A stretch of DNA of 64,000 bases from Thalassobacillus devorans (GTDB lineage: Bacteria; Bacillota; Bacilli; Bacillales; Halobacillaceae), in contig NZ_FXEH01000006.1 of the NCBI RefSeq assembly GCF_900176565.1, forward strand, positions 1,054,001-1,118,000, read 5' to 3'. Below the pieces are notes generated by a model that was given only the letters and a program-made list of their open reading frames with translations, was not told the DNA's origin and did no database searches. The stretch's first letter is position 1. Each line of letters starts with the position of its first letter. The position numbers were made by a program, and so were the translations under genes. This document shows positions 24,987 through 36,190 of this stretch, piece by piece.

Positions 24987-27900
24987 GTGGGAGTTTCAAG
25001 TAGAGAGAAGATGGAGTTGTTATTCGAACAGATTCAGTTTCCTGAAGAGCTGGCAGAGGAGCATATGGGAAAGAGTTCTTTAAAGAAATTGGACGTTTTT
25101 ACGCAAACAAAAACGTGGCACTTTCATTTTCAACTGGAATGCCCGCTGCCTCCATCTGTTTATCAGTTATTCACAACGAAATTGCAGGAAGGGTTCAGGC
25201 ATATAGCTGAAGTAGTGGACTGGACGATGCATACCGATCAACAATCGCTTGAAGAACAAGACCTGCTGGATTATTGGAAATGTTTTGTCACTACTGTTCC
25301 TCAGCTGTCTCCTGCTTATAAGGATCTTGTCTTGGAACAACAACCAGAAATAAACGGTAATAAGATTATGTTAACCTGCAGGAATGAAGCAGAGAGTCAC
25401 GCTGTCAGGAAGCGGCTGCATGAACCGCTGCTCTCCTTCTGCAAAAAAGTGGGTATCACGCCTTGCACGATCACCACTAAAGTGAAAAGTCAGGAAGAAG
25501 AAATCAAGAAGTTTCAGCAGGAGCGCCAAAAAGAAGATCAATTATTTGTCCAGCAGGCCGTCAAGGAAAAAGAGGAACGGGCAAAACAACAGAGCGAAGG
25601 ACAGCATGAAGGACCTGTCATGATCGGTTATAACATCCAGGAAGAACCTGATAAGATGAGCGATATCCTTGAAGAAGAACGCAGGAAAATCGTACAAGGT
25701 CACATCTTTGATGTCGAAGTAAAAGAGCTTCGTTCCGGACGTCACCTCCTGCTATTAAAAGTGACGGACTACACGGATTCCTTTTCTATCAAAATGTTCT
25801 CCCGCGGTGATGATCATGCGGAACAATTTAAGGCGATTAAAAAAGGAATGTGGATTAAAGCCCGTGGAAGTATCCAAACGGATAATTTCACTTCAGAACT
25901 GACCATGATGGCAAACGATATTAATGAAATCAAGCCATCCCTGCGCGTCGATGAGGCACCGGAAGGAGAAAAGCGAGTCGAGCTCCATGCCCATACTACC
26001 ATGAGCCAAATGGATGCGCCGGTAGCCCCGGGTCGTCTGATCGAAACGGCTGCACGTTGGGGCCATGAAGCGATTGCTATTACAGACCATGCAGTAGTAC
26101 AGGCTTATCCGGAAGCCCATAGTGCAGGTAGTAAACATGGGATAAAAATCATCTACGGAGTTGAAGCAAATCTCGTTGATGATGGTGTACCAATCGCTTA
26201 TGAAGAGCAGGACAGGGAACTTGCGACTGATACGTACGTCGTATTTGACGTTGAAACCACGGGTCTGTCTGCTGTTTATGACAAAATCATTGAACTGGCA
26301 GCTGTAAAAGTAAAAGATGGTGACATCATCGATCGTTTTGAATCATTCGCGAATCCGCACCATCCATTATCCCAGACAACGACTGATTTAACAGGTATCA
26401 CCGATGATATGGTAAAAGATGCCCCGGAAATCGAAGATGTACTAAAAGATTTCCATGAGTGGACAGGAGACTCGATCCTTGTCGCCCATAATGCCAGCTT
26501 TGATATGGGCTTCCTTAATGCAGGATACAAAAATATCGGCCTCGGGAAGTCTGAGTTACCTGTAATCGATACATTGGAACTTGCTCGTCTGTTGGTTCCG
26601 GAGCTGAAGAATCATCGGTTGAACACGTTATGTAAGTTCTTTGATATCGAACTCACTCAGCACCACCGTGCGATTTATGATGCCGAAGCAACTGGGTACC
26701 TATTATGGAAGCTTGTCAAGAAGGCACTGGAAAGAGGAATTACTAATCATAAGAACTTGAATGATTATATGGGGGAAGGGAATGCCTATCAACGCTCCCG
26801 GCCTTTCCATTGTACACTGTTAGCGACAAATGAGACCGGATTGAAGAATATCTACCGCCTTGTTTCCCATGCGCATATTGATTATTTTTACCGGGTGCCG
26901 AGAATACCAAGATCGAAATTATCCAAACTGCGTGAAGGCATCCTGATTGGCTCCGGTTGCGATAAAGGTGAAGTTTTTGAAACGATGATGCAAAAGTCGG
27001 AAGAAGAAGCAGAAAAGACCGCTGAATATTACGACTATATTGAAATACAGCCACCCGGAAACTATCGACATTTGATAGAAAAAGAGCTCGTGCAGAATGA
27101 AGCACAGATTTTTGATATTTTAAAGAAACTGGTGGCCATGGCAGAACGTCTGGGCAAGAAAGCAGTGGTTACCGGGAATACGCATTACATTGAACCGCAT
27201 GAAAAGATGTACAGACAGATTCTAATATCCTCTCAGAATGGTAATCCATTGAATCGTCAAACGTTGCCAGAGGTTCATTTTAAGACAACAAACGAACTGA
27301 TAGATGATTTTACATTTCTAGGTAAAGAAAAGGCGAAAGAGGTTGTTGTCACTAATACTAAGGCAATAGCAAATCAAGTGGAAGAGGTCTCTCCGGTAAA
27401 AGAGGACCTTTATACGCCTAATATTGAAGGTGCCGACCAGGAAATCAGGGAAATGTCTTACAATAAAGCGAAGAGCCTTTATGGAGATGAGTTGCCTGAA
27501 CTGGTAGAGAAACGATTAGAAAAAGAATTAGACAGTATTATCGGGCACGGGTTCGCTGTCATCTACTTGATTTCTCAAAAGCTCGTGAAGAAATCGTTGG
27601 ATGATGGCTATCTGGTCGGTTCCAGGGGATCGGTTGGTTCCTCTTTCGTTGCCACGATGACGGGAATTACGGAAGTGAATCCACTGCCTCCGCATTATGT
27701 ATGTCCGCACTGCAGAGAGCCTGAATTTTTCACGGACGGGTCAGTGGGGAGCGGATTTGACCTTCCTGAAAAAGATTGCCCTACATGCGGGGAATCTATG
27801 AATAAGGATGGTCAGGATATCCCATTTGAAACCTTCCTGGGGTTTAAAGGAGATAAAGTCCCCGATATTGATTTGAACTTCTCCGGTGAATATCAGCCAC

Positions 27901-29282
27901 AGGCGCATAACTATACGAAGGTGCTGTTCGGTGAAGACAAAGTTTATCGTGCCGGTACGATCGGTACGATCGCAGAAAAGACGGCGTATGGTTATGTGAA
28001 AGGATATGCCGGAGACCATCAATTGCAATATAAAAATGCGGAAATCGATCGTCTTGTCCAGGGATGCACCGGTGTGAAACGGACCAGCGGTCAGCACCCG
28101 GGTGGTATTATCGTGGTGCCCGATGATAAGGAGATTTATGATTTCACTCCAATTCAGTACCCAGCGGATGATACGAAAGCAGAATGGCGTACGACTCACT
28201 TTGACTTCCATTCCATCCACGATAACCTCTTGAAGCTCGATATACTCGGACACGATGATCCGACGGTTATCCGAATGCTTCAGGATTTGAGCGGCATTGA
28301 CCAGAAAGAAATTCCGGTTGATGACCCGGAAGTAATGAAAATCTTCAGTGGGCCGGAAGCGCTCGGCGTAACTGCTGATGAAATACTTTGTAAGACTGGT
28401 ACGCTTGGTGTTCCGGAATTCGGCACACGTTTTGTCCGTCAGATGCTTGAGGATACCAGCCCGAAAACATTTGCGGAACTGGTCATTATCTCAGGCCTGT
28501 CCCACGGTACGGATGTATGGCTGGGTAATGCCCAGGAATTGATCAATGACGGCATCTGTACACTGCCGGAAGTAATCGGGTGCCGTGATGATATCATGGT
28601 GTATCTGATGCACAAAGGGCTTGAACCATCCCTTGCCTTTAAGATCATGGAATTTGTCCGTAAAGGGCGCGGCCTCCAGGATGAGTGGATTGAAGAAATG
28701 AAAAAACACGGGGTGCCAGACTGGTACATTGATTCCTGTAAGAAAATTAAATACATGTTCCCGAAAGCCCACGCGGCTGCCTATGTATTGATGGCTGTAC
28801 GGATCGCTTACTTCAAGGTCCACTATCCAATTTACTTCTATGCTGCCTACTTTACAGTCCGTGCCAGTGATTATGAACTGGAAACCATGGTCAAGGGTGC
28901 AGATGCAATCAGGAAGCGGATTGAAGAGATTCTGGCAAAAGGAAATGACGCCTCTCCAAAAGAGAAGAGTTTACTTACTGTACTCGAGCTATCTCTTGAA
29001 ATGTGTCAGCGCGGCTATTCCTTCCAGACCGTAGACCTTTATAAATCCAGTGCCAGTGAGTTCCTTGTAGAAGGAAATACATTGATCCCGCCTTTCAACG
29101 CGATCGATGGTCTTGGCACGAATGCTGCTATCAACATCGTAAATGCGAGGGAAGAAGGAGAATTCCTGTCTAAACAGGATCTGCGGGAAAGGAGCCGTAT
29201 TTCAAAGACGGTTCTTGAATACCTGGACCAGCAGGGCTGCCTGGAAGGCATGCCGGAAGAGAATCAATTGTCCTTATTCTGA
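24987..29282 (+). CDS. polC: DNA polymerase III alpha subunit, Gram-positive PolC type
   Basis: A 1431-residue replicative polymerase (1437 in B. subtilis). Order of parts: N-terminal domain, OB fold (about 225-320), split PHP domain ([14 protein letters not shown], about 331), DnaQ-type proofreading exonuclease inserted in it (VFDVETTGL, about 418), a zinc-binding stretch ([17 protein letters not shown], about 908-934) and the polymerase active site ([15 protein letters not shown], about 956-970). The C-terminus NQLSLF is the beta-clamp binding motif. The start is GTG 24987, seven bases after GGGAGGA. All metal and catalytic residues that I can place are intact. Confidence 0.98.
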   Translation: MGVSSREKMELLFEQIQFPEELAEEHMGKSSLKKLDVFTQTKTWHFHFQLECPLPPSVYQLFTTKLQEGFRHIAEVVDWTMHTDQQSLEEQDLLDYWKCFVTTVPQLSPAYKDLVLEQQPEINGNKIMLTCRNEAESHAVRKRLHEPLLSFCKKVGITPCTITTKVKSQEEEIKKFQQERQKEDQLFVQQAVKEKEERAKQQSEGQHEGPVMIGYNIQEEPDKMSDILEEERRKIVQGHIFDVEVKELRSGRHLLLLKVTDYTDSFSIKMFSRGDDHAEQFKAIKKGMWIKARGSIQTDNFTSELTMMANDINEIKPSLRVDEAPEGEKRVELHAHTTMSQMDAPVAPGRLIETAARWGHEAIAITDHAVVQAYPEAHSAGSKHGIKIIYGVEANLVDDGVPIAYEEQDRELATDTYVVFDVETTGLSAVYDKIIELAAVKVKDGDIIDRFESFANPHHPLSQTTTDLTGITDDMVKDAPEIEDVLKDFHEWTGDSILVAHNASFDMGFLNAGYKNIGLGKSELPVIDTLELARLLVPELKNHRLNTLCKFFDIELTQHHRAIYDAEATGYLLWKLVKKALERGITNHKNLNDYMGEGNAYQRSRPFHCTLLATNETGLKNIYRLVSHAHIDYFYRVPRIPRSKLSKLREGILIGSGCDKGEVFETMMQKSEEEAEKTAEYYDYIEIQPPGNYRHLIEKELVQNEAQIFDILKKLVAMAERLGKKAVVTGNTHYIEPHEKMYRQILISSQNGNPLNRQTLPEVHFKTTNELIDDFTFLGKEKAKEVVVTNTKAIANQVEEVSPVKEDLYTPNIEGADQEIREMSYNKAKSLYGDELPELVEKRLEKELDSIIGHGFAVIYLISQKLVKKSLDDGYLVGSRGSVGSSFVATMTGITEVNPLPPHYVCPHCREPEFFTDGSVGSGFDLPEKDCPTCGESMNKDGQDIPFETFLGFKGDKVPDIDLNFSGEYQPQAHNYTKVLFGEDKVYRAGTIGTIAEKTAYGYVKGYAGDHQLQYKNAEIDRLVQGCTGVKRTSGQHPGGIIVVPDDKEIYDFTPIQYPADDTKAEWRTTHFDFHSIHDNLLKLDILGHDDPTVIRMLQDLSGIDQKEIPVDDPEVMKIFSGPEALGVTADEILCKTGTLGVPEFGTRFVRQMLEDTSPKTFAELVIISGLSHGTDVWLGNAQELINDGICTLPEVIGCRDDIMVYLMHKGLEPSLAFKIMEFVRKGRGLQDEWIEEMKKHGVPDWYIDSCKKIKYMFPKAHAAAYVLMAVRIAYFKVHYPIYFYAAYFTVRASDYELETMVKGADAIRKRIEEILAKGNDASPKEKSLLTVLELSLEMCQRGYSFQTVDLYKSSASEFLVEGNTLIPPFNAIDGLGTNAAINIVNAREEGEFLSKQDLRERSRISKTVLEYLDQQGCLEGMPEENQLSLF

Positions 29283-29362
29283 TTGGTATGAAGGTGCTTT
29301 CTTGCATTAAAAAGGAACGTATGGTATATTTTTAATGGTTAGAAAAGTGATACGGAGGACGA

Positions 29363-29398
29363 CGAAAGAGTGGGGCAACCCGCTCTTTCGTTTATCTT
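29363..29398 (+). terminator. Intrinsic terminator after polC
   Basis: CGAAAGAG pairs with CTCTTTCG, with inner GGG/CCC around CAA, followed by TTTATCTTT. It ends the polC transcript. Confidence 0.85.
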
Positions 29399-29436
29399 TA
29401 CGGTTATTTTTCTGTTTCGATTTCGCACCTGTCTGT

Positions 29437-29457
29437 GCACTACACTTGCTGTAGTGC
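29437..29457 (+). promoter_or_regulatory. Perfect hairpin upstream of rimP
   Basis: GCACTACA and TGTAGTGC form a perfect 8-bp stem around CTTGC, followed by CGTATTTTTG. It follows the polC terminator and precedes rimP by 115 bases. It may be a second terminator or part of the rimP-nusA-infB leader; no promoter could be placed confidently between it and rimP. Confidence 0.4.
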
Positions 29458-29572
29458 CGTATTTTTGTGGATGACTGCCTGTAACAAATGCTTACTGATT
29501 AGTTCAAAAGAATTACATGATAGGAAATGATTATATTAGAAATACTAAGGATAAGAAAAAGGAGGGAACGAC

Positions 29573-30046
29573 ATGGGTGACAATGTTATACGCTTGACAG
29601 AAGAGCTGGTTCAGCCGGTACTCGAAGAGATGAACCTGGAGCTCGTCGACGTTGAATTCAAAAAAGAAGGAAAGAACTGGTTCCTTCGTGTATTTGTAGA
29701 TAAGGAAGATGGCGTAGACATCGAGGAATGTGGGTATGTATCTGAACAGCTTAGTGAAAAGCTGGATGACGTGGATCCGATAGAATTCCCTTATTTTCTC
29801 GAAGTAGCATCGCCGGGGGCGGAACGGCCTTTGAAAACCAAACAAGCGTTTGAAAAGAACGTCGGCCGCCGTGTCCATGTAAAGCTATATGAACCGATGA
29901 GTGGCGAAAAAGAATTTGAAGGTGATTTGACTTCCTTTGAAAATGAGGTCGCCACCATTACTTACAAAATTAAAACAAAGACAAAAACAGTTGAAATTCC
30001 GTACGATAAGATTGCTAAAGCCCGTTTAGCAGTGAGTTTCAATTAA
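29573..30046 (+). CDS. rimP: Ribosome maturation factor RimP
   Basis: A 157-residue RimP (YlxS, 156 aa in B. subtilis) needed for 30S maturation. It has the motif [22 protein letters not shown] and, after a charged segment, [30 protein letters not shown] precedes the ATG. First gene of the rimP-nusA-ylxR-ylxQ-infB-ylxP-rbfA operon, which couples transcription elongation with 30S assembly and initiation. Confidence 0.95.
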   Translation: MGDNVIRLTEELVQPVLEEMNLELVDVEFKKEGKNWFLRVFVDKEDGVDIEECGYVSEQLSEKLDDVDPIEFPYFLEVASPGAERPLKTKQAFEKNVGRRVHVKLYEPMSGEKEFEGDLTSFENEVATITYKIKTKTKTVEIPYDKIAKARLAVSFN

Positions 30047-30061
30047 AGGGGGAGAAGATAG

Positions 30062-31177
30062 TTGAGCAACGAACTTTTTGATGCTATCCATTTTTTAGAA
30101 AAGGAAAAAGGCATTGATAAAGATGTATTAATCGACGCTTTGGAAGCTGCCTTGATTTCGGCGTATAAAAAGAACTTCAATTCAGCTACCAATGTTCGTG
30201 TAGATTTGAACGAGGATGCAGGAACCATGAAAGTTTACGCCCGTAAAACGGTAGTAGATGAAGTGGATGACCCGCAGGAAGAGATTTCAACAGAAGAAGC
30301 AAAAGAAATCAATCCTAATTATGAATTGGAAGATGTTATCGAAGTAGAAGTCACACCAAAAGATTTCGGCCGTATTGCTGCACAGGCAGCCAAACAAGTG
30401 GTGACACAGCGCGTACGTGAAGCGGAACGCGGAGTCATTTATGGTGAATACAGTGATCGGGAAGAAGATGTTATGACAGGGATCATCCAACGGAAGGATC
30501 CTCGCTTTATCTATGTGAACCTTGGTAAAATTGAAGCCCGTCTTCCAGAAGCGGAACAAATGCCGACAGAGACCTATGAAGTCCATGATCGCCTTAAGGT
30601 ATTGGTTACGAAAGTCGAAAATACCAATAAAGGGCCACAGATTTATGTTTCCCGTACCCATCCAGGCCTATTGAAACGTTTGTTTGAGATGGAAGTACCG
30701 GAGATTTTCGACGGTACAGTGGAAGTGAAGTCTGTAGCTCGTGAAGCTGGAGACAGATCCAAAATTTCCGTCCATGCGGAAGATCCGGAAGTGGATCCGG
30801 TTGGTTCCTGTGTCGGCCAGCGAGGCCAGCGTGTGCAGGCAATCGTAAATGAATTGAAAGGCGAAAAGATTGATATTGTGCAGTGGTCCGAGGATCCAGT
30901 GACTTACGTATCCAATGCCTTGAGCCCGTCGAAAGTGGTAAAAGTGCTGGTCAATGAAGAAGAAAAGGCTACTACTGTCATCGTGCCGGACTATCAACTG
31001 TCCCTTGCGATTGGTAAACGAGGGCAAAATGCCCGTCTTGCCGCAAAACTGACAGGATGGAAAATTGATATTAAGAGTGAATCAGAAGCAGAAGAAGAAG
31101 GCCTGTTAGATGATAATCTGCAAGAAGATGAAGCAGTTGATGCTTTTTCTGAATCTGACGAAGAACGCTTTGAATAA
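30062..31177 (+). CDS. nusA: Transcription elongation/termination factor NusA
   Basis: A 371-residue NusA (371 in B. subtilis). The N-terminal RNA-polymerase-binding domain (about 1-125) is followed by S1 (about 135-200), then KH1 and KH2 ([19 protein letters not shown] and [18 protein letters not shown], to about 345) and a short acidic tail. The start is TTG 30062, supported by AAGGGGGAG and by alignment to the known N-terminus (SNELFDAI). Confidence 0.97.
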   Translation: MSNELFDAIHFLEKEKGIDKDVLIDALEAALISAYKKNFNSATNVRVDLNEDAGTMKVYARKTVVDEVDDPQEEISTEEAKEINPNYELEDVIEVEVTPKDFGRIAAQAAKQVVTQRVREAERGVIYGEYSDREEDVMTGIIQRKDPRFIYVNLGKIEARLPEAEQMPTETYEVHDRLKVLVTKVENTNKGPQIYVSRTHPGLLKRLFEMEVPEIFDGTVEVKSVAREAGDRSKISVHAEDPEVDPVGSCVGQRGQRVQAIVNELKGEKIDIVQWSEDPVTYVSNALSPSKVVKVLVNEEEKATTVIVPDYQLSLAIGKRGQNARLAAKLTGWKIDIKSESEAEEEGLLDDNLQEDEAVDAFSESDEERFE

Positions 31178-31189
31178 GGAGTGGTAATA

Positions 31190-31459
31190 ATGGCTGCTTC
31201 AAGAAAGATTCCATTGCGTAAATGTGTCGTAACAAAAGAAATGAAGCCGAAACAACAGCTGATCCGCGTGGTACGCAACAAAGAAGGAGAAGTCTTTGTT
31301 GATCCAAGCGGAAAGAAAAATGGCAGAGGCGCCTACATTTCAAAGGATCCAAAGGTCATTGAAACCGCTCAGGATCAGGATGTCTTAAGCCGTCAGCTGA
31401 ATACAAAAGTCGATCATACGATTTATGAAGAACTGAAATCAATGGCTGGAGAGCAGTAA
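31190..31459 (+). CDS. ylxR: YlxR family RNA-binding protein (RnpM)
   Basis: An 89-residue YlxR protein with the motif [22 protein letters not shown] and [13 protein letters not shown], a basic RNA-binding surface. The B. subtilis homologue has recently been described as an RNase P modulator (RnpM). The ATG at 31190 follows AAGGAGTGG; the in-frame GTG at 31181 lies within that site. Confidence 0.92.
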   Translation: MAASRKIPLRKCVVTKEMKPKQQLIRVVRNKEGEVFVDPSGKKNGRGAYISKDPKVIETAQDQDVLSRQLNTKVDHTIYEELKSMAGEQ

Positions 31460-31460
31460 C

Positions 31461-31772
31461 ATGCAAAAAGCATTGAATTTATTAGGACTTGCCTATCGTG
31501 CTGGCAAGTGCACGCTTGGTGAAGAACTAATCACCAGGGATATCCAGAAGAAAAAAGCAAAGCTTGTCTGGATAGCGGAAGATACCGGCTATCAGACGAA
31601 AAAGAAGCTGATAGATAAATGCAGCTTTTATAACATACCCTACTATCTTGCGGCCGACAGGGATACATTATCCCAGGCTATTGGTAAGGAGGGGAGAGTC
31701 GCGATCGCAGTTCTTGACCAAGGATTTGCGAAAAAGTTGCAATCGCTGCTCGATGAATCTATTCGGGGGTGA
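31461..31772 (+). CDS. ylxQ: L7Ae-family ribosomal protein YlxQ
   Basis: A 103-residue L7Ae/L30e/S12e-like protein that probably binds kink-turn RNA. Recognisable segments are [17 protein letters not shown] near the start and [19 protein letters not shown] in the middle. It starts one base after the ylxR stop and ends four bases before infB, a conserved Bacillus arrangement. Confidence 0.92.
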   Translation: MQKALNLLGLAYRAGKCTLGEELITRDIQKKKAKLVWIAEDTGYQTKKKLIDKCSFYNIPYYLAADRDTLSQAIGKEGRVAIAVLDQGFAKKLQSLLDESIRG

Positions 31773-31776
31773 ACGT

Positions 31777-33900
31777 ATGAGTAAGATGCGAGTATATGAA
31801 TATGCGAAGAAAAATGAAATGACAAGTAAGAAAGTGATCGATAAATTGGGGTCGTTGAATATTGAGGTATCCAATCACATGTCAACGATTACCGATGACA
31901 CCAAAGCCAAGCTGGATCAGGAATTCGGGTTTGTAAAGGAAGAACAAAAACCGGCTGAACAAAAAAGTAACTCCAACAAACAGAACACACATAAACAAAA
32001 TAACAAAAACAGCCAGCAAAACAAGCAAGCTAACAACAAGAAAAATTCAAACCAAAATAAGAAAAAGAGCAATAATCAGAAGAAAAACAAAAAGCAGGAC
32101 CGTAAGCAGCAACAACAGCAACAGCAAAAACCTGCTTCTAAAGGGACACCGGATAAGATTCTTTTCTCTGGTACACTAACCGTTGCTGAACTGGCTGACA
32201 AATTGAACAAAGATACTTCTGAAATCATCAAAAAGTTGATGATGCTTGGAGTAATGGCAACGAAAAACCAGGATTTAGATGTCGATGCCATTGAATTGAT
32301 CTGTTCAGAATATGACGTAGAAGTCGAAGAAGAAGTACAAGTAGATGAAACAGATATCGAGAACTATCAATTTGAAGACGCTCCAGAAGACTTGGAAGAG
32401 CGTCCTGCCGTTGTTACAATCATGGGCCACGTCGACCATGGTAAAACGACATTACTTGATTCCATCCGTGATACTAAAGTAACAGAAGGTGAAGCTGGAG
32501 GTATTACGCAGCACATCGGAGCCTATCAAGTGGAAGAAAACGGAAAGAAAATCACTTTCCTTGATACACCAGGTCACGCCGCGTTTACAAGCATGCGTTC
32601 CCGTGGTGCTCAGGTTACCGATATTGCAATTTTAGTAGTTGCAGCAGACGATGGAGTCATGCCACAGACTGTAGAGGCTATCAACCATGCCAAAGCAGCT
32701 GAGGTACCGATCATTGTTGCTGTCAACAAAATGGATAAAGAAGGCGCCAACCCGGACCGCGTCATGCAGGAACTCATGGAATATGAGTTGATTTCAGAGG
32801 ATTTCGGTGGCGAAACCATTTTTGTCAAGATGTCAGCAGTCAAACATGAAGGCATTGATGATCTCTTAGAAATGATTGTCCTTGTATCTGAAATGGAAGA
32901 ATTGAAAGCCAACCCTAACCGTCCGGCTTATGGTACAGTTATCGAAGCAGAACTTGATAAAGGCCGTGGCTCTGTTGCGACCTTGCTTGTTCAAAATGGT
33001 ACATTGAATGTAGGAGATCCACTCGTAGTCGGGAATACTTTCGGTCGTGTCCGTGCCATGGTTAACGACCTTGGCCGCCGCGTAAAATCTGTCGGTCCTT
33101 CCACACCTGTGGAAATCACCGGCTTGAATGATGTACCGCAGGCTGGAGACCGCTTCCTGGCATTTGAAGATGAAAAGAAAGCACGTGCCATTGGAGAAGC
33201 CCGTCAGCAGAAACAAATCGAAGCACAGCGTAGTGACAAAACAAAAGTCAGCCTGGATGATTTGTTTGAACAAATCAAACAGGGGGATATTAAGGATATC
33301 AATCTGATTGTTAAAGCCGACGTACAAGGATCTGTGGAAGCACTTGCTTCTTCCCTTGAAAAAATTGATGTCGAAGGTGTTAAAGTCAACATCATCCATA
33401 CCGGTGTCGGTGCTATTAATGAATCAGATATCAATCTGGCATCTGCCTCAAATGGTATCGTAATCGGGTTCAATGTCCGTCCGGATGCTAATGCTAAAAA
33501 AGCAGCAGAATCTGAAGATGTGGAAATCCGTCTACACCGTGTCATTTACAAAGTAATTGAAGAAATTGAAGCAGCTATGAAAGGAATGCTTGACCCTGAG
33601 TATGAAGAAAAAATCATCGGTCAGGTGGAAGTTCGGGAAACATTTAAAGTGTCCAAAATCGGCACCATCGCAGGTGGTTATGTCACCGACGGTAAAATCA
33701 CAAGAAACTCAGGTGTGCGTATCGTTCGTGACGGCGTCGTCATCTTTGAGGGTGAAATTGACACCTTGAAGCGTTACAAAGACGATGTCAAAGAAGTGGC
33801 ACAAAACTACGAGTGTGGGATTACCATCAAAAATTATAATGACATCAAAGAAGGCGACATCATTGAAGCGTTTGTTATGGAGGAAGTTGAACGTACATGA
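31777..33900 (+). CDS. infB: Translation initiation factor IF-2
   Basis: A 707-residue IF-2 (716 in B. subtilis) that brings initiator tRNA to the 30S subunit. The N-terminal IF2N helix ([21 protein letters not shown]) is followed by a low-complexity Asn/Lys/Gln linker (about 55-120) and a second IF2N domain. The GTPase domain has GHVDHGKT (about residue 217), [12 protein letters not shown] and NKMDKEGAN. Domains II-IV complete the C-terminus. ATG 31777 follows GGGGGTGAACG; a longer in-frame opening inside ylxQ is not plausible. Confidence 0.97.
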   Translation: MSKMRVYEYAKKNEMTSKKVIDKLGSLNIEVSNHMSTITDDTKAKLDQEFGFVKEEQKPAEQKSNSNKQNTHKQNNKNSQQNKQANNKKNSNQNKKKSNNQKKNKKQDRKQQQQQQQKPASKGTPDKILFSGTLTVAELADKLNKDTSEIIKKLMMLGVMATKNQDLDVDAIELICSEYDVEVEEEVQVDETDIENYQFEDAPEDLEERPAVVTIMGHVDHGKTTLLDSIRDTKVTEGEAGGITQHIGAYQVEENGKKITFLDTPGHAAFTSMRSRGAQVTDIAILVVAADDGVMPQTVEAINHAKAAEVPIIVAVNKMDKEGANPDRVMQELMEYELISEDFGGETIFVKMSAVKHEGIDDLLEMIVLVSEMEELKANPNRPAYGTVIEAELDKGRGSVATLLVQNGTLNVGDPLVVGNTFGRVRAMVNDLGRRVKSVGPSTPVEITGLNDVPQAGDRFLAFEDEKKARAIGEARQQKQIEAQRSDKTKVSLDDLFEQIKQGDIKDINLIVKADVQGSVEALASSLEKIDVEGVKVNIIHTGVGAINESDINLASASNGIVIGFNVRPDANAKKAAESEDVEIRLHRVIYKVIEEIEAAMKGMLDPEYEEKIIGQVEVRETFKVSKIGTIAGGYVTDGKITRNSGVRIVRDGVVIFEGEIDTLKRYKDDVKEVAQNYECGITIKNYNDIKEGDIIEAFVMEEVERT

Positions 33901-34175
33901 TTCTAAGCGCAGAAATCGAGTGCTTCATTTATGACGCACAATCGTTGAAGGAGAAACGTTCTGTCCTCAAGCGGATAACGACCAGGCTGCAAAATGAATT
34001 CAATGTTGCTGTAAGCGAGCTCGAACATCAGGATTTGTGGCAGCGGACAGTCATCGGAATCGTGACGATTTCAAGCGACCGTGTTCAGGCAGAACGCCTC
34101 ATTCAGCAAGCGTTATCCTTCATTGATTCATTTCCTGAAATTGAAAGGGCAGAAACGACCATCGAATGGTGCTGA
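33897..34175 (+). CDS. ylxP: YlxP family protein (DUF503)
   Basis: A 92-residue protein, same length as B. subtilis YlxP, with the family pattern [34 protein letters not shown]. It overlaps the infB stop (ATGA) and precedes rbfA, its constant location in Bacilli. A role in ribosome maturation is suggested only by context; the biochemical function is unknown. Confidence 0.9.
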   Translation: MILSAEIECFIYDAQSLKEKRSVLKRITTRLQNEFNVAVSELEHQDLWQRTVIGIVTISSDRVQAERLIQQALSFIDSFPEIERAETTIEWC

Positions 34176-34205
34176 TGCTGCCTGGTCAAGGAAGAGGTGG
34201 AAGAG

Positions 34206-34559
34206 ATGAGTGATTTACGAGCCAATCGTGTAGCAGAACAGATGAAGAAGGAACTCGGAGACATTATCAGTAAGAAAATCAAAGACCCTCGCGTCGGTTT
34301 TGTTACGGTTACAGATGTAGATGTCACCGGTGACCTTCAACAAGCGAAAGTTTATATCTCTGTATTAGGCAATGACAAGCAACAGCAAGACACATTACTT
34401 GGATTAGCAAAGGCAAAAGGGTTCATCCGTTCCGAAATCGGGAAAAGGATCCGCCTTCGCAAAACGCCAGAGATAGCTTTTGAATTTGATGAAGCAATTG
34501 AACGTGGTAATCGAATTGAAGCAATTTTACGCGATTTGAATGATACAGATAGCAAATAA
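34206..34559 (+). CDS. rbfA: Ribosome-binding factor A
   Basis: A 117-residue RbfA (117 in B. subtilis), a KH-fold factor for late 16S rRNA processing and cold adaptation. It shows [31 protein letters not shown] and [24 protein letters not shown] 34206 is chosen behind GAGGTGG rather than the in-frame GTG at 34197, which is part of that site. Confidence 0.95.
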   Translation: MSDLRANRVAEQMKKELGDIISKKIKDPRVGFVTVTDVDVTGDLQQAKVYISVLGNDKQQQDTLLGLAKAKGFIRSEIGKRIRLRKTPEIAFEFDEAIERGNRIEAILRDLNDTDSK

Positions 34560-34566
34560 TCAAGAC

Positions 34567-34677
34567 GAGACTGTCCTTTTCAACCTGCTCTTTTGCCCTT
34601 ATGTACAGCTGCCTGAGGAACCCACTGTATCAGGAAGGGCATAGAGAGGAGACAAAAGTGACAGTCTTTTCTTTTTG
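34567..34677 (+). terminator. Large branched terminator after rbfA
   Basis: An outer stem pairs AGACTGTC with GACAGTCT and is followed by TTTCTTTTT. Inside, GCCCTT (34595-34600) pairs with AAGGGC (34635-34640), and CCTGA (34612-34616) with TCAGG (34630-34634). It closes the rimP-rbfA operon. Its size is unusual for a simple terminator, so a regulatory RNA role cannot be excluded. Confidence 0.6.
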
Positions 34678-34711
34678 ATGCGGCCTGTTAAATCTCGGGT
34701 TAATTTACATT

Positions 34712-35187
34712 GAAGACTTAGTTTCAGGATATATTTGTTTCCATTACGGCAGTGACGGTAGGGAGGTCCGGGAAATTACTCTCTTTCCATGGGCGTACGG
34801 TGAGCTTCCTCGGGCATAAAGCCCTGCGGGATCTCACCATGTACTATCCTCCCATTGGAGTCTCGCAATTTCCCGGACCTCCTTGCGTTTAAGAGAGAAA
34901 AGGAAACAACGATATGCTGTCCTTCAAACAAAGGGAGAGCTACTTGTAATTGTAGAAGACAATCTCATCAAAGGGCTTCTTTTCTCTTGTCCTTAGGATG
35001 GGGTGGCTGGGAAACTGCGAGACTCCCACGGGAGAAGGAGCCAGGCGAGACCCCGCAAGGAGTGAAACGACTGAGGAGGCTTGCCGGTTCCCCCGCAGGA
35101 AAGCGAGTAGTTTCCCAGCCACCCCTGACGCTATCATGATAAAGAAGCCATGATATCTCGAAAACAAGTCTTCGACTTTTTGGATAT
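34712..35187 (+). repeat. Composite inverted-doublet palindromic element, copy 2 (between rbfA and truB)
   Basis: Same organisation as at 14139-14648. Unit A 34762-34882 keeps the stem GGAGGTCCGGGAAATT / AATTTCCCGGACCTCC. Unit B 35000-35125 has perfect arms GGGGTGGCTGGGAAACT / AGTTTCCCAGCCACCCC, which differ from copy 1 at several positions but with matching changes on both sides. The tail hairpin is ATATC..AAGTCTTCGACTT..GATAT (35153-35187). GAAGACT at the left end (34712) is complementary to AGTCTTC in the tail (35167). No coding capacity is credible. The 34560-35257 gap holds only the terminator, this element and the truB ribosome binding region. Confidence 0.9.
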
Positions 35188-35257
35188 TTAATTCGATTAA
35201 ATCAATGGTATTTAACAGAGCTTTTTTACTTTAAAATAAGATAGCGAGGTGGATATA

Positions 35258-36154
35258 GTGGACGGTATACTGCCAGTTTGGAAACCAAAGGGCTGGACAT
35301 CCCACGACTGTGTCATGAAGGTACGTAAAATCCTACATACGAAAAAAGTTGGACACACCGGCACCCTGGATCCTGATGTGGAAGGGGTACTTCCGCTTTG
35401 TATCGGCCGGGCAACAAAAATCGTCCCTTTTTTGACCGATACCACAAAAGTCTATGAAGCAGTCGTAACATTGGGCGTGGCAACCGACACAGAGGACAGT
35501 TCCGGTGAAGCAGTCGAAACGAAAGAAGTTGCTGAGGTGTTTGATGAAGAGCAAGTCAAAGGAGTTTTACAGACTTTTCAAGGAGAAATCAAACAAATCC
35601 CTCCGATGTATTCTGCGGTCAAAATAAAAGGAAAAAAACTGTACGAGTATGCAAGAGAAGGGAAAATAGTTGAACGTCCAGCCCGTGAGGTTTATATTCA
35701 TAATATAGAAATGCTGGGAACGATCAATTATGAAGACGGGAAAGCGAGTTTTCCTTTTCGGGTAGTTTGTTCTAAAGGCACCTATATCCGAACATTATGT
35801 GTCGATATCGGAAAAGCCATCGGATATCCAGCACACATGTCATTTCTTGAACGCACCCGTACGGGCGATATCAGAAAAGAAGATTGTTATCAGATCGAAG
35901 ACATCGAGAAGCTGGCTGAGCAGGGAGCCTATGACCAACTGCTGCTGCCGCTTGAAAGAGGGTTGAATCATTTGGATTCCTGGCAGGTTGATAAAGAAAC
36001 AAGTGAGAGGGTCCAACACGGCCAAGTCCTCCCGGCTCCGGCACAATCTTTTGAACGTGATATTTTTCAAGTCAAATATCAGGGTAAGGTTCTGGCAATC
36101 TATCAATTCCATCCGGAAAAGCAAGGCAAAGTAAAGCCGGTACGAGTTTTTTGA
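35258..36154 (+). CDS. truB: tRNA pseudouridine-55 synthase TruB
   Basis: A 298-residue pseudouridine synthase acting on U55 of tRNAs. The catalytic Asp38 lies in KKVGHTGTLDPDVEGVLP. FQGEIKQIPPMYSAVKIKGKKLYEYAR (central) and VVCSKGTYIRTLCVDIG are conserved. The GTG at 35258 is five bases after GAGGTGG (35246-35252); the in-frame GTG at 35249 is part of that site. The family start (DGILPVWKPKGWTSHD) agrees. Confidence 0.96.
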   Translation: MDGILPVWKPKGWTSHDCVMKVRKILHTKKVGHTGTLDPDVEGVLPLCIGRATKIVPFLTDTTKVYEAVVTLGVATDTEDSSGEAVETKEVAEVFDEEQVKGVLQTFQGEIKQIPPMYSAVKIKGKKLYEYAREGKIVERPAREVYIHNIEMLGTINYEDGKASFPFRVVCSKGTYIRTLCVDIGKAIGYPAHMSFLERTRTGDIRKEDCYQIEDIEKLAEQGAYDQLLLPLERGLNHLDSWQVDKETSERVQHGQVLPAPAQSFERDIFQVKYQGKVLAIYQFHPEKQGKVKPVRVF

Positions 36155-36190
36155 TTCGTGCTTTATCTGTAATAAAAGTAGGTGAACATC

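Noticed and set aside
34855-35139. Plus-strand open frame of about 94 codons in the second repeat element
   Set aside because: It covers the palindromic units, has no Shine-Dalgarno and no counterpart in copies 1 or 3.
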